Assembly: GCA_034770075.1 (NCBI GenBank)
Contig: CM068377.1
Span: forward strand, 58,770,275-58,834,274
Origin: Aralia elata
Taxonomy: Eukaryota; Streptophyta; Magnoliopsida; Apiales; Araliaceae
Reading direction: 5' to 3'
DNA: 64,000 nucleotides
The notes under the pieces were generated by a model, which saw only the letters and a program-made list of their open reading frames with translations, made no database searches and had not been told where the DNA came from. Positions 46,463 to 56,809 of the stretch are shown one piece after another. A program made the translations under genes and the position numbers. The first letter of the stretch is position 1; the number at the start of each line of letters is the position of its first letter.

Positions 46463-47913
46463 TGCAAGAGTTCGAAGATATCGCATTTCGACATATCCCC
46501 TGGGGACGGAATGATTTTGCTGATGCATTGGCAACTCTAGCTTCCTTGATTCATATAATCAAAAGAAAAGATGTTCCACAGATTGAAATAGAGGTACGGA
46601 ATGCCCCAGCATATGAGGAACATGTGGCCGTATTATCGGAGGAGGTGGTTATGCCGGGGCAGCCTTGGTATCACGACATAAGGGAGTACTTGAGGGATAG
46701 ATCCATTCCCGACCAGGCAAGCCGAACTGAGAGGATAAGAATTCAAAAGATGGCAATGAAGTTTTACCTGAGTGGGGATTCACTCTACAAGAGGGATGCT
46801 GGGTTGGGACTGTTGCAATGCGTAGATGAGACGCAGGCCCAAAAGATTATGAACGAAATACATGGTGGAGTGTGTGGGCCACACATGAGTGGACCGATGC
46901 TGGCCAAAAAGATCTTGAGAACAGGGCATTATTGGTTAACACTGAAAGCTGACTGCGATGATCATGTCAAACGGTGTTATCAATGCCAGGCGCACGGTAA
47001 TGTGATCCATACACCTCCCAACGAACTGCACTGTATGACCTCCCCTTGGCCATTCTCAATGTGGGAAATGGATGTAATCGGACCGATAGAGCCCAAAGCA
47101 AGCAACGGGCACCGATTCATTTTCGTCATGATCGATTACTTCACTAAATGGGTAGAAGCAGCTTCTTTCCCCAAAGTAACTCAGGAGATCATCGTCGGTT
47201 TTATCAGGAATAATGTCATTTGTCGATACGGGCAACCTGAGGTTTTGGTCTCCGACAATGCCAAGAATTTGAACAACGCCCTCATGAAGGGATTATGCGA
47301 CCAGTTTAAGATCAAACACCTCAATTCTGTCATTTACCGTCCTAAGATGAATGGGGCAGTGGAGGCTGCAAACAAGAATATCAAGAAGATCATGGCGAAA
47401 ATGTCTGCTAATCATCGGGGATGGCTGGATCTGCTACCCTTCACCCTGCTGGCATACAAAACGTCAACGCGTACTTCTACAGGGGCAACTCCTTACGCTT
47501 TGGTATATGGAATGGAGGTCGTTCTGCCAGTTGAGGTTGAGATGGCGTCCCTCAGAATATTGATCGATGCTCAGATAAGCGAGGAGGATTGGATGCAAAG
47601 TCGATACGACCAATTGGCCCTAATTGATGAAAGGAGGGTGGCTGCTGTTTGGCACGGTCAGTTATACCAACAAAGGATCTCTCGATCATACGACAAAAGG
47701 ACAAAACCTCAGAAGTTCAAGGAAAATGACCTAGTGCTAAAAGGAGTCATGCCTTGTCAAGACGAAGCCAAAGGGAAGTTTGCCCCGAACTGGGAGGGAC
47801 CTTTTGTGGTTAAGAAAGTGCTCTCGGGAGGAGCCCTCATGTTGCAAGAAATGGATGGGGAGGTATTTCCACAGCCCGTCAATTCCGACTCGGTGAAGCG
47901 GTTCTACGCTTGA
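46459..47913 (+). CDS. Tat-like integrase, open frame
   Basis: 484 open codons, the last part of the polyprotein rather than a separate gene. The first ~40 residues complete the second RNase H (FRHIPWGRNDFADALATLA). The zinc-binding N-terminus is IHGGVCGPH...CYQCQAHG (about 46858-46995). The catalytic core shows D in WEMDVIGP (near 47070), D in VSDNAKN (near 47253) and E in GAVEAANK (near 47364). SDNA replaces the more usual SDNG. It continues with FTLLAYKTSTRTSTGATPYALVYGMEVVLPVE, and the C-terminal module includes FAPNWEGPFVVKKVL. Would insert element cDNA. It depends on upstream translation, which is broken. Confidence 0.85.
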   Translation: MMQEFEDIAFRHIPWGRNDFADALATLASLIHIIKRKDVPQIEIEVRNAPAYEEHVAVLSEEVVMPGQPWYHDIREYLRDRSIPDQASRTERIRIQKMAMKFYLSGDSLYKRDAGLGLLQCVDETQAQKIMNEIHGGVCGPHMSGPMLAKKILRTGHYWLTLKADCDDHVKRCYQCQAHGNVIHTPPNELHCMTSPWPFSMWEMDVIGPIEPKASNGHRFIFVMIDYFTKWVEAASFPKVTQEIIVGFIRNNVICRYGQPEVLVSDNAKNLNNALMKGLCDQFKIKHLNSVIYRPKMNGAVEAANKNIKKIMAKMSANHRGWLDLLPFTLLAYKTSTRTSTGATPYALVYGMEVVLPVEVEMASLRILIDAQISEEDWMQSRYDQLALIDERRVAAVWHGQLYQQRISRSYDKRTKPQKFKENDLVLKGVMPCQDEAKGKFAPNWEGPFVVKKVLSGGALMLQEMDGEVFPQPVNSDSVKRFYA

Positions 47914-47948
47914 ATCATCAGTTTCTCCTTTTTCTTTGAGGAACGAAC

Positions 47949-47988
47949 TACGTAGGACCTGATCTCCCGACTTGTGGGGGTACGTAGG
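47949..47988 (+). repeat. Conserved post-pol motif with two TACGTAGG
   Basis: TACGTAGG at 47949-47956 and 47981-47988 with GGACCTGATCTCCC and GGGGG between. A motif of this form (ACGTAGG...GGGTACGTAGGCAGCC) follows the integrase in many Tat elements. Confidence 0.75.
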
Positions 47989-48051
47989 CAGCCATCATGG
48001 CGCGGTCCCATTCCTTACAAAATAATACTTTTTTCTATCAAAACCGATTCC

Positions 48052-48058
<7 letters not shown>

Positions 48059-48093
<35 letters not shown>
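48059..48093 (+). repeat. Poly(A) tract of about 35 bases
   Basis: An uninterrupted A run between pol and the antisense genes; T-run in the sense of the antisense genes. Confidence 0.95.
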
Positions 48094-48097
<4 letters not shown>

Positions 48098-48450
48098 CCT
48101 ATATCCTCAAGGCCTTCCCAAAACCAGCCCTAATCAGATTCATCCCAAGTAACATAAACCTAGCCCAACCCAAACAGTTAGCCAAAATCTAAGACTCAAT
48201 CCGATGAAATCAACAGGTGTGCGGCAATATCTGTTAAATCTCCATCAAGACTGGAGAAGAGAAAGAAAGCGAAATATCAAAATCATGGTCAGCTGGATAA
48301 AATGAAGATCAAATGAAAGGCAACGATACGACAAAAAAGGAAATTGACTAAATTTAAATGCATGTCTACATATATAAGTCATTTTTGTTACAAGATTTCT
48401 CTTTCGATAACCGATGAAACTGACATAGTCTATGCAGGAAATAAAATAAT

Positions 48451-50016
48451 CTACAAACCTGAAACTAGCTGAAGTAGGATGGATAAAGTGGTGGATAGAT
48501 CTGAAGCATCAACATCCCTTGCAATCTGTTGCCCCATCATGTCGATGCGATCCAATAAAGCAGTGGCTCGACTGACAGTCTCAGAATGAGCATCTATAAC
48601 TGCCCTGGTTTGAAATACAATGGCGTCTCTGTCAGCAATGGCAGCATCTCTAGCCAGAATGGCATCATCTCTCTCGACAAGAGCGGCATCCCTCTCAGCC
48701 TCAGTAGTAATCAAGGCCAAGCGGAGTCGAGTATCCTCAATAACTCGACTAGCGGCAGAATCAGCTGAGATGGAATGATCTGTGATATCATCTGGGAAAA
48801 TCACTCTAGAGTCATCAAAAGCCCCAGTCTGACTCAAACCAGCCGTATCCGAGTCTCCGCGCAACCATTGCACATAAGCAAATGTCTGGATGGGGCAACC
48901 GTCACTATACTCGGCAAGGATCCTGCGAGACCAAAGATCATATACCCGCAGTAGATCTCTCTCTGTCTGGGATGATATAAGGAATTGATAGGCAGCTGCA
49001 CCTGTGAAAGAGTGAAAATCCTGTGTCTGATCAAACTGCCCTGCAACTGCCAGGGGATGATAAGTCGTCACGCCTCTCAAGCCAGCAATAGGGATGAAAT
49101 CCAGGTTGGGCACGTGAGTCAAGAAGTTCATAAAGGAGCAATAACCTGAGTAGATCAGGAGATGAAAAGGATCCTCAATAACCGACAAGAATTCTACCTA
49201 GGAAGCCGCATCTGTACAGCTCACGGGACGAAACAAAAACTGCGTGGTTATGTCGTGGCTGAAGCAAAACCCACGGCGACGGAGATGACCGATGGGGCTG
49301 AGATGGCTCGTAAACCACAAGTACAATAAAGTAGAGCTCCCTCTGAATACTCTGCCTCGGAAGGACTGGCAATATGAGGCTGACATGTAGGTATCCGCCA
49401 ATATCATTGGAAGAATGGTGTGATCCTCCTGGAGGGATCTAACGGCCGCGACAACTCGCATGTCCAACTGATCGGGTCCTGCTGGCAAGTACAAAACTGA
49501 GATGACACAGGCCATCAAAACGTCTAACCTCAAAGTACCCCAGCGCTCCTCAGATACGGAAAAATCACCAGAAAATAGGTGAAAACTGTTGGGTGAGCCG
49601 AATCGGTCAGTCAGGAAATGTAGGGGAACTAGATGGTATGATGTGATCACCGATAACAAGACTATCCTCCGCAAACCGGTGAAAGTCAAGAACTGACGGC
49701 GCATGGAACCAGATGTGACCCTGGCACAAGGACCGTCCAAAGGCAGGCCGGTAAAGCGAGCATACTCCTCGAGAGTGGGGGTCAGCTCTACTGTCCCTAA
49801 TCTGAACACCTGACGGGCGGGGGCCCAATAGCTCAGAATACCCTCAACAAAGCCCGTTGGCACCTGAAAGGATAATAAGGACCAAGAATGTACCAAAAGA
49901 CCATCTGCGATAACCCTGTCGGCCAGCGATAAACTGTCCAGCCAGCGGAGAAGACTGCCAACCAACCCTGTGGGAGGAACAAGGTCCAAACGTACCACGA
50001 CATCTGATGACGACAT
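48451..50016 (-). pseudogene. Antisense gene B: DUF7745-like protein, one stop
   Basis: Minus-strand frame of about 521 codons with a single TAG at 49198-49200; the reading frame is the same on both sides. It starts MSSSDVVVRLDLVPP. GILSYWAPARQVFRLGTVELTPTLEEYARFTGLP and, further on, ADTYMSASYCQSFRGRVFRGSSTLLYLWFTSHLSP resemble DUF7745-type proteins found in plant retroelements. The C-terminal 100 residues form a regular charged helix with repeated AERDAALVERDDAILARDAA-type heptads, most likely a coiled coil. The sequence just before the ATG is TTTTTCACAG, a good splice acceptor, so a 5' exon is possible. Function unknown. It lies behind gene A on the same strand, 209 bp away. Confidence 0.7.
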
Positions 50017-51054
50017 CTGTGAAAAATAGTATCAAAAGACTATGCAGGGGTCATTCTCTATCCATAAATGAAAAGCATGCATCGTACAGTTAACAATAGA
50101 GCAATTGAATTTCATAAAGATAAAAACTGTGCATAAATAAACAAATGAGTTCAATACATAGTGCATGAAGTGAAAAAAGATAAATCTAACAGGTTCAGGT
50201 ACAAAAGGCCCTATCCTAGCCTGATCTAGTCAAAAGTGAGGTCATCTAAGAAGGCAGGATCCTCAAACTGATCCCCCGGAGTCGTCGACATCGGAGGCCC
50301 GAAATTCATGTCAGGGATATATGGTTGCGCCGGGGCATCAGATGAGCTCGGGCCTGTGTCAAAACCCGTGTTATCAGGATCATATACATAGGCATCCTCT
50401 GGGGTCTGACCTAGCACCCGAAGATACAACGATAGCTGCTCCACCTGGTGGGTCAGAGTGGCAATCTGCTCAGTATGAGTGGGAGTCCGAACACAGGCGG
50501 CCCAATCGGTCATCATCACCGAGCCGGGAACCATATCTCTAAGAAAGAAAGTGGCCCGAGTCTGGGGACCGATGGTGCGGGGCACCCACCAGGTACGAAA
50601 GGCCTCGCTCGTGATGGGATCCGAAGAGAGTGTACGGCCATCCTCCCCAGCAAGCATGATCTCCGAAGGCTGAGAATCCAACGGCCAGGAGGTAGTAAAG
50701 GGAAGAGAGTGCGGAATGCGGATCTCTCCAATAACGCATCTGAATGCGCACTCTCCCAGATATATCACCCAGCCCCCGACACTCTGCAAGGTAAGGCGGC
50801 GGGTGGAAAGTGCGAACTCCGGGCCGGAAGGATACCCATCTGTGAACCCCACAGCCAGATGCTCAGAAAGATAAGGGAGTCCAGACGACCTCTGCAGCGG
50901 TGATCAGCTCCAGCTGAATGCGGCAATGGGCAAAGCTGTCGGACACCGGGACCTCCTCCAGAGTGCTGTGGTGCCACCGACGACCCCTGGGGTAGGTATC
51001 CAGGCCGAGGGTCGTGACAGGCCTCAGGCATGGAAGACGCTCGTAGGCCCAGAA

Positions 51055-51155
51055 CTGTGAACAGAAACAAGGCAAGGCATGAGTAACCGTCAAATGCAGA
51101 AAAGAGAAATGAAATGAAGGGAAATACAGTAAGAAAAGAGGAAGAGAGGGCTCAC
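51055..51155 (-). other. Intron 2 of antisense gene A
   Basis: Donor TTGCTA|GTGAGC, acceptor TGTTCACAG|TTCTGG, 101 bp, pyrimidine-rich. Phase 0 on both sides. Confidence 0.7.
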
Positions 51156-51812
51156 TAGCAAGAAGTGGTAAAAGCCGAGCCAAGCATCTGTCTGTCCCTT
51201 CGAGCGTAGACGAAGGCCGTGGAGGAAATAAGCAAAGGTGAAGGACCCCCAATCATAGTCGCCAATTCGGTCCACATCCCTGACAACTCCGACGACGCTG
51301 AAATGAATGGTGGAGGAGTTGTTCCCTAGGAAACAACCCCTCATGATGGTCAGGAACAGGCGTCGGAGTAGAATGTCCCGAGTAGCCCGATCTGCAGGGA
51401 AGGGCGTCGCATATATGCCTCCAACCGCGTCCATAGCCAAAGCTCCAGACCGAATGCTGCGGGCCTTAATGACCCGGTCATCGGCGGCGAAACCCAACAA
51501 GGCTCGGACCTCCGCTGGAGTAATGTCAAGATCCAGAGGGACATAGGATCCGGTGAACTCGATACCCGTGATGTACCTCCAGTCCTAGGGAGTCAGCACG
51601 ACCTCACAGTCCAAAAGGTGAAGGGACTGGGTCTGGTCAAACCATCTCTCGGACAGAGCCCTCATATAACCCCAGGGGCACTGACGGGGAATGATGGTAA
51701 AGAAGTGACGAAAACCCCAGGCATCCACCACTGCGCGGTAATCGCTGTGCAAGGCCGTGTAGAGGGAGTAAATGTTAAACCAGTTACCCCTCGGCTGAGT
51801 AAACTCGGGCAC

Positions 51813-51895
51813 CTATGGCAATCACTAATGGGTCAGTCCAGATACGAACGGAAATTGAGAAATTGAGAATAAATTCAGAGCAGAATTGAATATAC
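51813..51895 (-). other. Intron 1 of antisense gene A
   Basis: Donor AATGAG|GTATAT, acceptor TTGCCATAG|GTGCCC, 83 bp, AT-rich. Phase 0 on both sides. Confidence 0.7.
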
Positions 51896-52202
51896 CTCAT
51901 TAGCAATGAGAGATGCTGAGGGGTGACGGCTGAGATCCCGACCCAATAGATCGGGTATCTGCACAGAGGCGCCAGATAGGGCGCGATGAGGAGATGGAGC
52001 TGGTGTACTGGAGGATGGCCCTTCCACCGCAACGTCCGGAAGGGCAGCCTCCTCAACATCGGGGTGATCGGGCCGGATGACAGACTCCAACAGTCGGCGA
52101 GCCTAGCGGGTCCGGGGCAAAGCAGGAACGGGTGCAACCCTACGGCGGCGAACGCCCAAGGTCCGAGACGCGGTGGAGCTACTAGGAGTGTCAGGATCCA
52201 TA

Positions 52203-52961
52203 GCTGGAATAGAGCAGGCGAAGAGGAAGGTAAATTCTATTTTGAATTATGTCACAAACATTCTAATTCCCTATCATCATCATAGAATTAATGCAGCATG
52301 ATGCATGTTTACTATATGAAAAAAAAATCGGCAGAGTTTCGTCTATAAAATGGACATCCCATGCATAGCCAAGCATGTTTTCAATTAATCCAAGCCACAA
52401 CAGATTAAAATTGCATTTATATGGATAATTGCAACATGAAAAAGACCATAGTGCATGAATTTCTTTCAAAAAGAAACAATAAATATGTGGGACCGCATCA
52501 TGGGCATAAAATATGACTCACGCAATTGATACATAGCATATACATGCAATAATACATGGCATAGCATTTCAAAGCATACATTTATATCTCTAAACATGCA
52601 GAATAGCAAATGTATAGCAAAACATTGACGAAACTGGAAAACAATCGGTCAAAGTGTTACCTGTAGCGCGTAGATCGATCTAACCGGAGCGGTTTTTGCG
52701 AGAAGATTGGAAAATTCAGCAAAAAGGACGTGCAAAGGTGTGAAAATCGCGTGGGGTACGAATGAAAGTGACAGATCTGGGAAGCGGCTGGCCGCCTATA
52801 TGCCCGATCTTGGCCGCAGATCCATCTACGGCTGGGCCCAGTGCTCCCCCCTAGTCCGTTGCAAGCTTAATCGATTCTAAAACCCGTTTGACGCATAATT
52901 TGGTGATAAAATTCGAGATTTTGATGAATGGGGTGTCGAACACGGCTCCTCAATTCGACGA
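52203..52961 (-). other. Upstream region of antisense gene A
   Basis: AT-rich region with no reading frame, then a GC-rich part (52780-52860) that resembles the GC-rich hairpin segment of the element's own 3' LTR (GGCCGCAGATCCATCT). A minus-sense TATAAA at 52416-52421 lies about 215 bp from the ATG and may be the antisense TATA box. Confidence 0.45.
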
Positions 52962-53766
52962 GCGACCGGATACGAGACCCGGCGATTATGAGATGGGTGA
53001 CCGGATACGAGACCCGGCCCTGACAAGACAATCGACCGGATACGAGACCCGGCGATTACGAGATGGGTGACCAGATACGAGACCCGGCCCCGACAAGACG
53101 ATCGACCGGATACGAGACCCAGCGATTGCGAGATGGGTGACCGGATACGAGACTCGGCCCCGACGAGACGATCGACCGGATACGAGACCCGGCGATTACG
53201 AGATGGGTGACCGGATACGAGACCCGGCCCCGACGAGACGATCGACCGGATACGAGACCCGGCGATTACGAGATGGGTGACCGGATACGAGACCCGGCCC
53301 CGACGAGACGATCGACCGGATACGAAACCCGGCGATTACGAGATGGGTGACCGGATACGAGACCCGGCCCTGACGAGACGATCGACCGGATACGAAACCC
53401 GGCGACTACGAGATGGGTGACCGGATACGAGACCCGGCCCCGACGAGACGATCGACCGGATACGAGACCCAGCGATTACGAGATGGGTGATCGGATACGA
53501 GACCCGGCCCCGACGAGACGATCGACCGGATACGAGACCCGGCGATTACGAGATGGATGACCGGATACGAAACCCGGCCCCGACAAGACGATCGACCGGA
53601 TACGAGACCCGGCGATTACGAGATGGGTGACCGGATACGAGACCCGGCCCCGACAAGATGATCGACCGGATACGAGACCCGGCGATTACGAGATGGGTGA
53701 CCGGATACGAGACCCGGCCCCGACGAGACGATACGAGACCCGGTGATCATGAGATTAGCGACCGGA
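52962..53766 (+). repeat. 70-bp tandem array, 11 units
   Basis: The word CGACCGGATACGAGACCC recurs at 52963, 53033, 53103 and so on at an exact 70-bp step to 53663, with a partial unit from 53733. Each unit has two related halves of about 37 and 33 bp, both starting GACCGGATACGAGACCCGG. Units differ by few substitutions, mostly C/T or G/A. Confidence 0.96.
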
Positions 53767-53906
53767 CATGCTTTACATCTTGCATTGCCTCATAAGTTGT
53801 ATGTGTTGCATCATATATGTATTGTCATTCTTGTGCACTGTCATTCATGCATCGAGCGTCTATTTCTTTATCCTGTTCATTTCATTTAACATTTCATAAA
53901 CATGAT

Positions 53907-53919
53907 AAAGAGGGGCAGC
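53907..53919 (+). other. Polypurine tract of Tat-like element
   Basis: AAAGAGGGGCAGC directly before the 3' LTR. Confidence 0.8.
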
Positions 53920-56008
53920 TGTAGACACCCAAATTTTGCACTTTGTATACTAACCCTGACAGGAGGGCAAATTCGGTAAATTAAACGGCCTGCGAGAGCA
54001 AAGGATGGGCAAGTACGAACACTCGACGCCACCGCGATGATTTGCAAGTCAAAATCGATGTGACAACAAGGCTGTCCGAAATGGGCATTCCCGAATGATG
54101 TGGCACGTCTTCCAGTAATTCCCGGACTGTAAAATACCAGCCTGTCGGCGAGAACCGACGTCACGACACGAGAATTGAGGCGTAGCACAAAAATCGAGAA
54201 AGTCAAGCCAGCCAGCCGCGGATTGATCTGCGGCCAATTAGTGCGCCTTTTGAAAACACGGAACTCAAAACACGGAAACCCGAAATTCAGCTGAGTGGAG
54301 GGGTGGCGGCCAGCCAGCCGCAGATCCATCTGCGGCTGGCTCTGGCTAGCCTATTTTAGCTCATCCCTCATTCAGCATACAGGAGGTTGGATCAGGCGAG
54401 AAGGAGAAGAAAAAACAGCAACAACAGCTCAGGAATTGAGGAAGAAATAGCATAAATTTGCAACAAAAGAGGAGAGAAAGAGAGAAAAAAAGAGGAGATT
54501 TATACTCTTTTGATTTGATTGTATCATATATACTTCCCAATCTATTTAAATACACAAGTTTACATCCACTTTGATATCATTTGCAAGGTGAAAATCTTCT
54601 TATTATTACAATCTCTATCATATCATTTGGTCAAATTAAATGTAGTTTTCATATAATTTATGGTGGACAATGAATTAGGGATTATTAGAGAGGGTTTCAT
54701 CGGAACAAAATTCTTCCTAATAACCCGATGATATTCGTTTGTTGAATTTTTGATTGTTTCACGACGTTATATTGGGCGTGGTTCCTTTAGATCGTTGTTT
54801 TAGGATGTCTTGGTATTGTTAGATTATCCGTGTTGGTTATTCCTTGTGATATCCGGTTGTGGGTGTGTGGAAATTTGGGATGTGAGCCTAGGAAAGCGAC
54901 CCCGTGGTCCAAATCCGATGATGGACGTCTTTTGATGTAAAAAGTAGGAATGATGTAGTTTTCATTGTACATATGTAATCGTCGGGCCTTAAAACGACGC
55001 CAAGGTGAGAATCGTGGTTAAGGCCCCGTCATAGTGAAAGTATGTGATTGTGGGCGTTCGGGGTTATTTTGATGGCTTACATGCCCATGAATAGCCCCAA
55101 TGCATTTTAATGCTTGATTTGATTTGCGACACAAAGATTGATTTCAAAGTTAAACGATGAAGAGATTTTCATAAAATCAATCAAACTAGGTTATTAGCAT
55201 CACGAGAATAAGAAATTGAGAGTGCTAATGAATGTCGATTTCTATTTAACGAGAAGGCAAAGAAAATCATTTTCAAATATCAAGAATGGTTTTATAGAAT
55301 AAATGATGTTTTATTAAACCAATGTGCATAGGGTTAAAGAGATCCTAGAAAATTGCCGTCATTTTAATTATGAGAGCAACGTATAGGTCTCGATTCCTAT
55401 TTTGACGAAGGTTTGAAAAACTCTTGTTTTGTCAAAACGACACCTAAATGAAAACCTTAGTTTTGACAATTAAAATCAAACCTTTTTCATAAAGAATAAA
55501 GCTTTCTCGTATAAATCGAAGGACATTCTAAAGCATTCTCAAAGCACGACTTTCCATAAAAAACCCAAATGATTCTTTCATACAAACTCACCACAATATT
55601 CACATAGACACACACACACGCGCACACATACACATTTCATGAATTAAAGGATAGGAAAAGCATCAAGATTGCGGTAACCGTGTTTCACGGAAGTCGGGGG
55701 GTGCTTAACACCTTCCCCTCGCTTAAGCAAGCCCCCGAACTCTATGAATCTCGGTTCGCAGACCAATTAATTCGGAGTCACATATGAGCCAGCGATTTAC
55801 AAAAAACGAAATTCGGATGAGTTGGTACATCCATTTCAAATATACCAACTGGCGACTCTGGTCAAATTGGCTCATCATAAAAAACGATCTTTCAAAATCC
55901 CGTCGACATTAATGCCGACCTTTTCCAAAAGAATCATCTAAACCAAAAGGCTAAAATTGGAAAGGGTAACAATAATCACCAAAGGAGCGATCCCTCCCGG
56001 CGTCGACA
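53920..56008 (+). repeat. 3' LTR of Tat-like element
   Basis: 2089 bp; pairs with 38322-40380. It has an extra ~31-bp segment near 54320-54350 that makes a perfect 14-bp stem, AGCCAGCCGCAGAT/ATCTGCGGCTGGCT. Confidence 0.94.
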
Positions 56009-56089
56009 TCATGAATAATAAAACCATTTTATATATGCATTGATATTATTTAATGTGCAATTAAAAGTTTACTAGAAATCCAATTTTGA

Positions 56090-56520
56090 AACAAAAATAA
56101 ACTCCTTTATTTTAATCAAAATTTAAATCATAATAAACTTATTTATTTTATTTTATCCAATTTTGAATAAAAATAAACTCCTTTATTTTTAATCAAATTT
56201 CAAATCAAAATAAACTCCTTTATTTTAATTAACATGGAAACCAATTTCAAGTTCAAAATAAACTCCTTTATTTTAACTTAAAATTACTTGAAAAAATAAA
56301 ATATGTTAAATCATATTCCTTATCAAAATAAACATCTTTATTTTTAAGGAAACATGGAATCTTATTCCATATGTGAATAAACTCCTTTATTCTAGGAAAC
56401 ATGTAATCATATTCCATATGTGAATAAACTCCTTTATTCTAGTTAACGTAGAATCCAATTCCAAGTTCAAATAAAACTTTTAATTTTAATTATATTCCAA
56501 TTCAAAATAAATATTTTATC
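56090..56520 (-). repeat. AT hairpin array AAATAAA-CTCC-TTTATTT
   Basis: About ten diverged copies of AAATAAACTCCTTTATTTT at irregular spacing of 30-70 bp (near 56096, 56133, 56168, 56206, 56257, 56325, 56370, 56421, 56476, 56506). The arms AAATAAA and TTTATTT can pair around CTCC in most copies. Confidence 0.88.
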
Positions 56521-56571
56521 TTAATTGAAAATAAATAAAATCAAAATAAAAAAATTTTCAAAATCTGCAGA

Positions 56572-56705
56572 CCGGCGCGGCCGCGCTCCAAAATGAACTA
56601 GGAGCGGCGCGGCAGCGCTGCACCCCCAGAAACGATTTCTGGGTTCGGGTGCGGCCGCGCTCCAGAATGAATTGGAAGCAGCGCGGCCGCGCCGCGTAGT
56701 AGACT
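56572..56705 (-). repeat. GC-palindrome cluster in Copia leader
   Basis: GGCGCGGCCGCGCTCC, GCGCGGCAGCGCTGC, GTGCGGCCGCGCTCC and AGCGCGGCCGCGCCGCG within 130 bp, in an otherwise AT-rich leader. Confidence 0.88.
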
Positions 56706-56795
56706 TCGAAATTTTTTCCGTTGCCCAGAAAATCGATCCAATCGCATACCCATACATACATAGAATCATAATAATTGATAATTAACACAAGGTTA

Positions 56796-56808
56796 GGCTC
56801 TGATGCCA
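56796..56808 (-). other. Primer binding site of nested Copia
   Basis: Minus-strand TGGCATCAGAGCC, one base from the LTR; one change from the tRNA-iMet complement. Confidence 0.85.
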
Positions 56809-56809
56809 C

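Larger units (their letters stand above)
50226..52202 (-). pseudogene. Antisense gene A: spliced plant-mobile-domain (PMD) gene
   Basis: Three exons on the minus strand: 52202-51896, 51812-51156 and 51054-50226, joined by two GT-AG introns that keep phase 0. Exon 1 starts MDPDTPSSSTASRTLG. Exon 2 gives the PMD pattern YRAVVDAWGF, MRALSERWFDQTQSLHLLDC and WRYITGIEFTG, and ends DYDWGSFTFAYFLHGL...FYHFLL; exon 3 opens with FWAYERLPCLRP. PMD proteins (aminotransferase-like plant mobile domain) are known as host proteins such as MAIN/MAIL1 and as transposon passengers. Breaks: a stop in exon 1 near 52107, one at 51585 in exon 2, and a 1-bp shift near 50885. The C-terminal part is disordered. Function in the element is unknown. 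Confidence 0.7.
38322..56008 (+). mobile_element. Tat/Ogre-like Ty3/Gypsy retrotransposon with antisense genes
   Basis: 17.7 kb, LTRs TGTAGACACCC...CGGCGTCGACA, TSD TCATG at 38317-38321 and 56009-56013. Order: 5' LTR, PBS, leader, gag, protease plus G-patch, intron, RT, RNase H, integrase (plus strand); conserved post-pol motif; two minus-strand genes (48451-50016 and 50226-52202); 70-bp tandem array; PPT; 3' LTR. An intron between protease and RT and extra ORFs in the 3' half are known in Ogre and other Tat elements. It is the youngest insertion in the right nest. Confidence 0.93.
56014..56795 (-). other. Nested Copia leader, PBS-proximal part
   Basis: Continuation of the Copia leader after the Tat insertion. 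It holds the AT hairpin array and a GC-palindrome cluster, and no reading frame. Confidence 0.75.

Noticed and set aside
52888..53070. ORF at the start of the 70-bp array
   Set aside because: It is translated tandem repeat; a 70-bp period cannot keep one frame, and the next units bring stops.
52962..53766. CRISPR-like array
   Set aside because: There are no unique spacers; the whole 70-bp unit is repeated, the setting is a plant retrotransposon and no cas genes are present.
38312..54329. Antisense ORFs of 98 and 147 codons in the Tat LTRs (38312-38608 and 53886-54329)
   Set aside because: Same CpG-rich LTR start read backwards; the length differs between copies and no domain is seen.
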